A stretch of 64,000 nt of DNA. Source: Pseudomonas viridiflava. Lineage in GTDB: Bacteria > Pseudomonadota > Gammaproteobacteria > Pseudomonadales > Pseudomonadaceae. A program made the position numbers and the translations under genes. The stretch is taken from the NCBI RefSeq assembly GCF_900590755.1, contig NZ_UUOC01000001.1:434001-498000 (forward strand), given 5' to 3'. How positions within the stretch are numbered: position 1 is the stretch's first letter; each line of letters starts with the position of its first letter. This document shows positions 62,616-64,000 of this stretch, one piece after another. The notes under the pieces were generated by a model that worked only from the letters and a program-made list of their open reading frames with translations, was not told the DNA's origin and did no database searches.

Positions 62616-62635
62616 TGGACGATCTTGATCGTCCA
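62616..62635. promoter_or_regulatory. Perfect 9-bp inverted repeat
   Basis: TGGACGATC at 62616-62624 and GATCGTCCA at 62627-62635 are perfectly inverted around 2 bases. The site lies about 90-110 bases upstream of the start at 62527, in the position of an upstream operator or activator site. It is too tight for a stable RNA hairpin with a normal loop, which favours a protein binding site. Confidence 0.5.
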
Positions 62636-62775
62636 CACCCATGCAGAGCCGGCCCTAGACTAGATGCATGTAGCCTTGATGAAAAAGCCCTACACAAGGG
62701 CGTCAAAACGAGAGGAGAAGTAGCGAAACATCCAGAACTTCGAGGGCAACCACACTACCGTCAGCCACAAGCCTC

Positions 62776-63030
62776 ATGAGGACGTCGCGCCGGCATCTCT
62801 ACGTCATAACGACGCTCATGCTGGCTCAGCTTCATCAATCTGCCTTGTGGGCAGCACACATCCGGGAACATCACGACGGCTCGTCGTGCATGTCAGGAAC
62901 ACCCTTTTACTGCTCTCCCGATCAGGGAGACAGCTGCATAATGCAAGTCGAAAAGGGATGCGTCAATGGCTATGTAGTGATTATTTTGGAGCACTACATA
63001 TTTCTCATCGTGACTGGCCGGTCACCTTAG
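62776..63030 (+). CDS. Doubtful small protein
   Basis: An open frame of 84 codons is present, with hydrophobic ends and five cysteines, but there is no ribosome binding site before the ATG at 62776 and the product fits no family. A secreted Cys-rich peptide starting at a later ATG is possible. The 62636-63042 region otherwise holds no gene. Confidence 0.2.
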   Translation: MRTSRRHLYVITTLMLAQLHQSALWAAHIREHHDGSSCMSGTPFYCSPDQGDSCIMQVEKGCVNGYVVIILEHYIFLIVTGRSP

Positions 63031-63042
63031 ACCGGCCATCTG

Positions 63043-64000
63043 TCACGCCTGGCGGGTGCCTGAGGCCAGCATCGCGTCGACTTTTTCGAGCAATGCACCG
63101 AGTTTGAACGGCTTGATTATCATGTCCATGCCCTCCCCCAGAAAACTCTGCCGGTTAATGGCGTTTTCAGCATAACCAGTCATGAACAGCACTGGCAGGC
63201 AGGGACGCCAGCCCCGGGCACGGTCGGCCAGTTCGCGGCCGTTCATGTGCGGCAGCCCGACGTCAGAGAGCAGCAGGTCGATGGACGCATCGTTTTCCAG
63301 TAACGACAAAGCAGTGGCCACATCGGCGGCCTGAGTGCAGCGGTAGCCGTTGTCGATCAGCAGTTCATTGACGAACATGCGCACTGAGGCTGTGTCTTCA
63401 ACGATCAGGATATGCTGCCCCGCTCCCAACCTAGGCGGCGCAATGGGGGAATCCTGAGCAGGAGTGACACCAATACCCGCGGGAAACATCAAGGTCACTT
63501 CAGTGCCATGGCCCGCAAGGCTGCGAATCACGACATCGCCGCCTGACTGGCGGGCAAAACCATAAATGGTCGAAAGCCCCAGTCCGGTCCCTTCACCAAT
63601 GGGTTTAGTGGTAAAAAACGGATCGAACACCTTGTCGATTACGCTGTGCTCGATGCCAACGCCGTCATCCTTGACAGAGAGCGCAAGATACGCGCCATCG
63701 GCAAGCCTGGAATCACCCGTGGAATGTGCGGCAAAGGTCGTGACTTGAATCGTACCGCCTTGGGGCAGCGCGTCCCGGGCGTTGATCACCAGATTGAGCA
63801 ACGCACTTTCCAGCTGACTTGCATCCACCAGCGCAATCGCCGATTGCGAGGTCAGGTCCAGGGTCAGTGCAATACGTTTGCCGATGGTGCGCCGCAACAG
63901 GTCTTCCAGGGAGCGGATGTGCTGGTTGATATCAATCGGTCGTGCATCCAGCGGCTGCTGACGGGCAAAGGCCAGCAAGCGATGGGTGAGCGCCGCTGCG
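63043..64000 (-). CDS. Hybrid sensor histidine kinase (partial, N-terminus cut by window edge)
   Basis: About 319 residues of the C-terminal part are visible, reading in from the window edge. A HATPase domain shows LESALLNLVINARDALPQGG (N box), VKDDGVGI and GEGTGLGLSTIYGFARQSGG. It is followed by a receiver domain with ILIVEDTASVRMFV, the phospho-acceptor Asp in LLLSDVGLPHMNG, the Thr in LFMTGYAE and the Lys in IIKPFKLG. The phosphate path is likely from its own His (before the edge) to this receiver. The sensor domains are outside the window. Confidence 0.92.
   Translation of the reverse strand, partial: AAALTHRLLAFARQQPLDARPIDINQHIRSLEDLLRRTIGKRIALTLDLTSQSAIALVDASQLESALLNLVINARDALPQGGTIQVTTFAAHSTGDSRLADGAYLALSVKDDGVGIEHSVIDKVFDPFFTTKPIGEGTGLGLSTIYGFARQSGGDVVIRSLAGHGTEVTLMFPAGIGVTPAQDSPIAPPRLGAGQHILIVEDTASVRMFVNELLIDNGYRCTQAADVATALSLLENDASIDLLLSDVGLPHMNGRELADRARGWRPCLPVLFMTGYAENAINRQSFLGEGMDMIIKPFKLGALLEKVDAMLASGTRQA

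Overview
The window looks like chromosomal DNA of a Pseudomonas species, probably of the fluorescens/syringae side of the genus. This is inferred from moderately high GC content, Pseudomonas-type hypothetical families (DUF3015, DUF4381, SphA-like porins), the density of LysR, AraC and MFS genes, and several families of intergenic REP palindromes. There is no rRNA, tRNA, CRISPR array, prophage or insertion sequence that I can see. Both edges cut genes: a BatB-type VWA protein on the left and a hybrid sensor kinase on the right.

Layout. 0-4.3 kb: a leftward MoxR / DUF58 / DUF4381 / BatA / BatB operon. 4.8-9.1 kb: a membrane-anchored octaheme cytochrome fused to HEAT/TPR-like repeats, a DUF3015 protein and an SphA-type outer-membrane protein. 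9.2-13.2 kb: an AraC regulator, a TauE permease, and an overlapping gene pair made of an RsbQ-like alpha/beta hydrolase and a soluble PAS histidine kinase. 13.3-22.4 kb: a frameshifted methyltransferase, GST with a divergent AraC regulator, an orphan response regulator, HxlR/MFS, a flavin/PLP-oxidase-like protein, a LysR remnant and a secreted esterase-like hydrolase. 22.6-27.3 kb: a MerR/carboxymuconolactone decarboxylase unit with a perfect MerR-type promoter palindrome, then a BigR-like sulfide/persulfide detoxification locus (Blh dioxygenase, BigR repressor, DUF442-SQR fusion, TauE exporter).

27.3-33.8 kb: a cysteine-desulfurase-like enzyme with an Lrp regulator, nitrilase, SDR, AraC and MFS genes. 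34.4-42.2 kb: a probable hydroxy-acid or sugar-acid catabolic cluster (SMP-30 lactonase, two ACS-family transporters, RraA-type aldolase, D-2-hydroxyacid dehydrogenase, IclR regulator) sharing a short repeated operator-like motif. 42.3-57.3 kb: a truncated TpsB gene, a DCC/DoxX/cysteine-hydrolase operon, LysR/LysE, an ABC exporter, small enzymes, a PrpF-like isomerase, two aldo-keto reductases, and a LysR gene interrupted by an in-frame amber codon. 57.4-63 kb: small Pseudomonas-type genes including NUDIX, an orphan GvpU-like gene, two paralogous XRE regulators around a Rho-N-domain protein, and several short genes with palindromic or hairpin control regions.

The most interesting items are the RsbQ-like hydrolase/PAS kinase pair, the orphan GvpU-like gene next to paired XRE regulators, the octaheme-TPR cytochrome, the hairpin that covers the ribosome binding site at 61.5 kb, the repeated motif of the hydroxy-acid cluster, and an unusual number of damaged genes (four in 64 kb).
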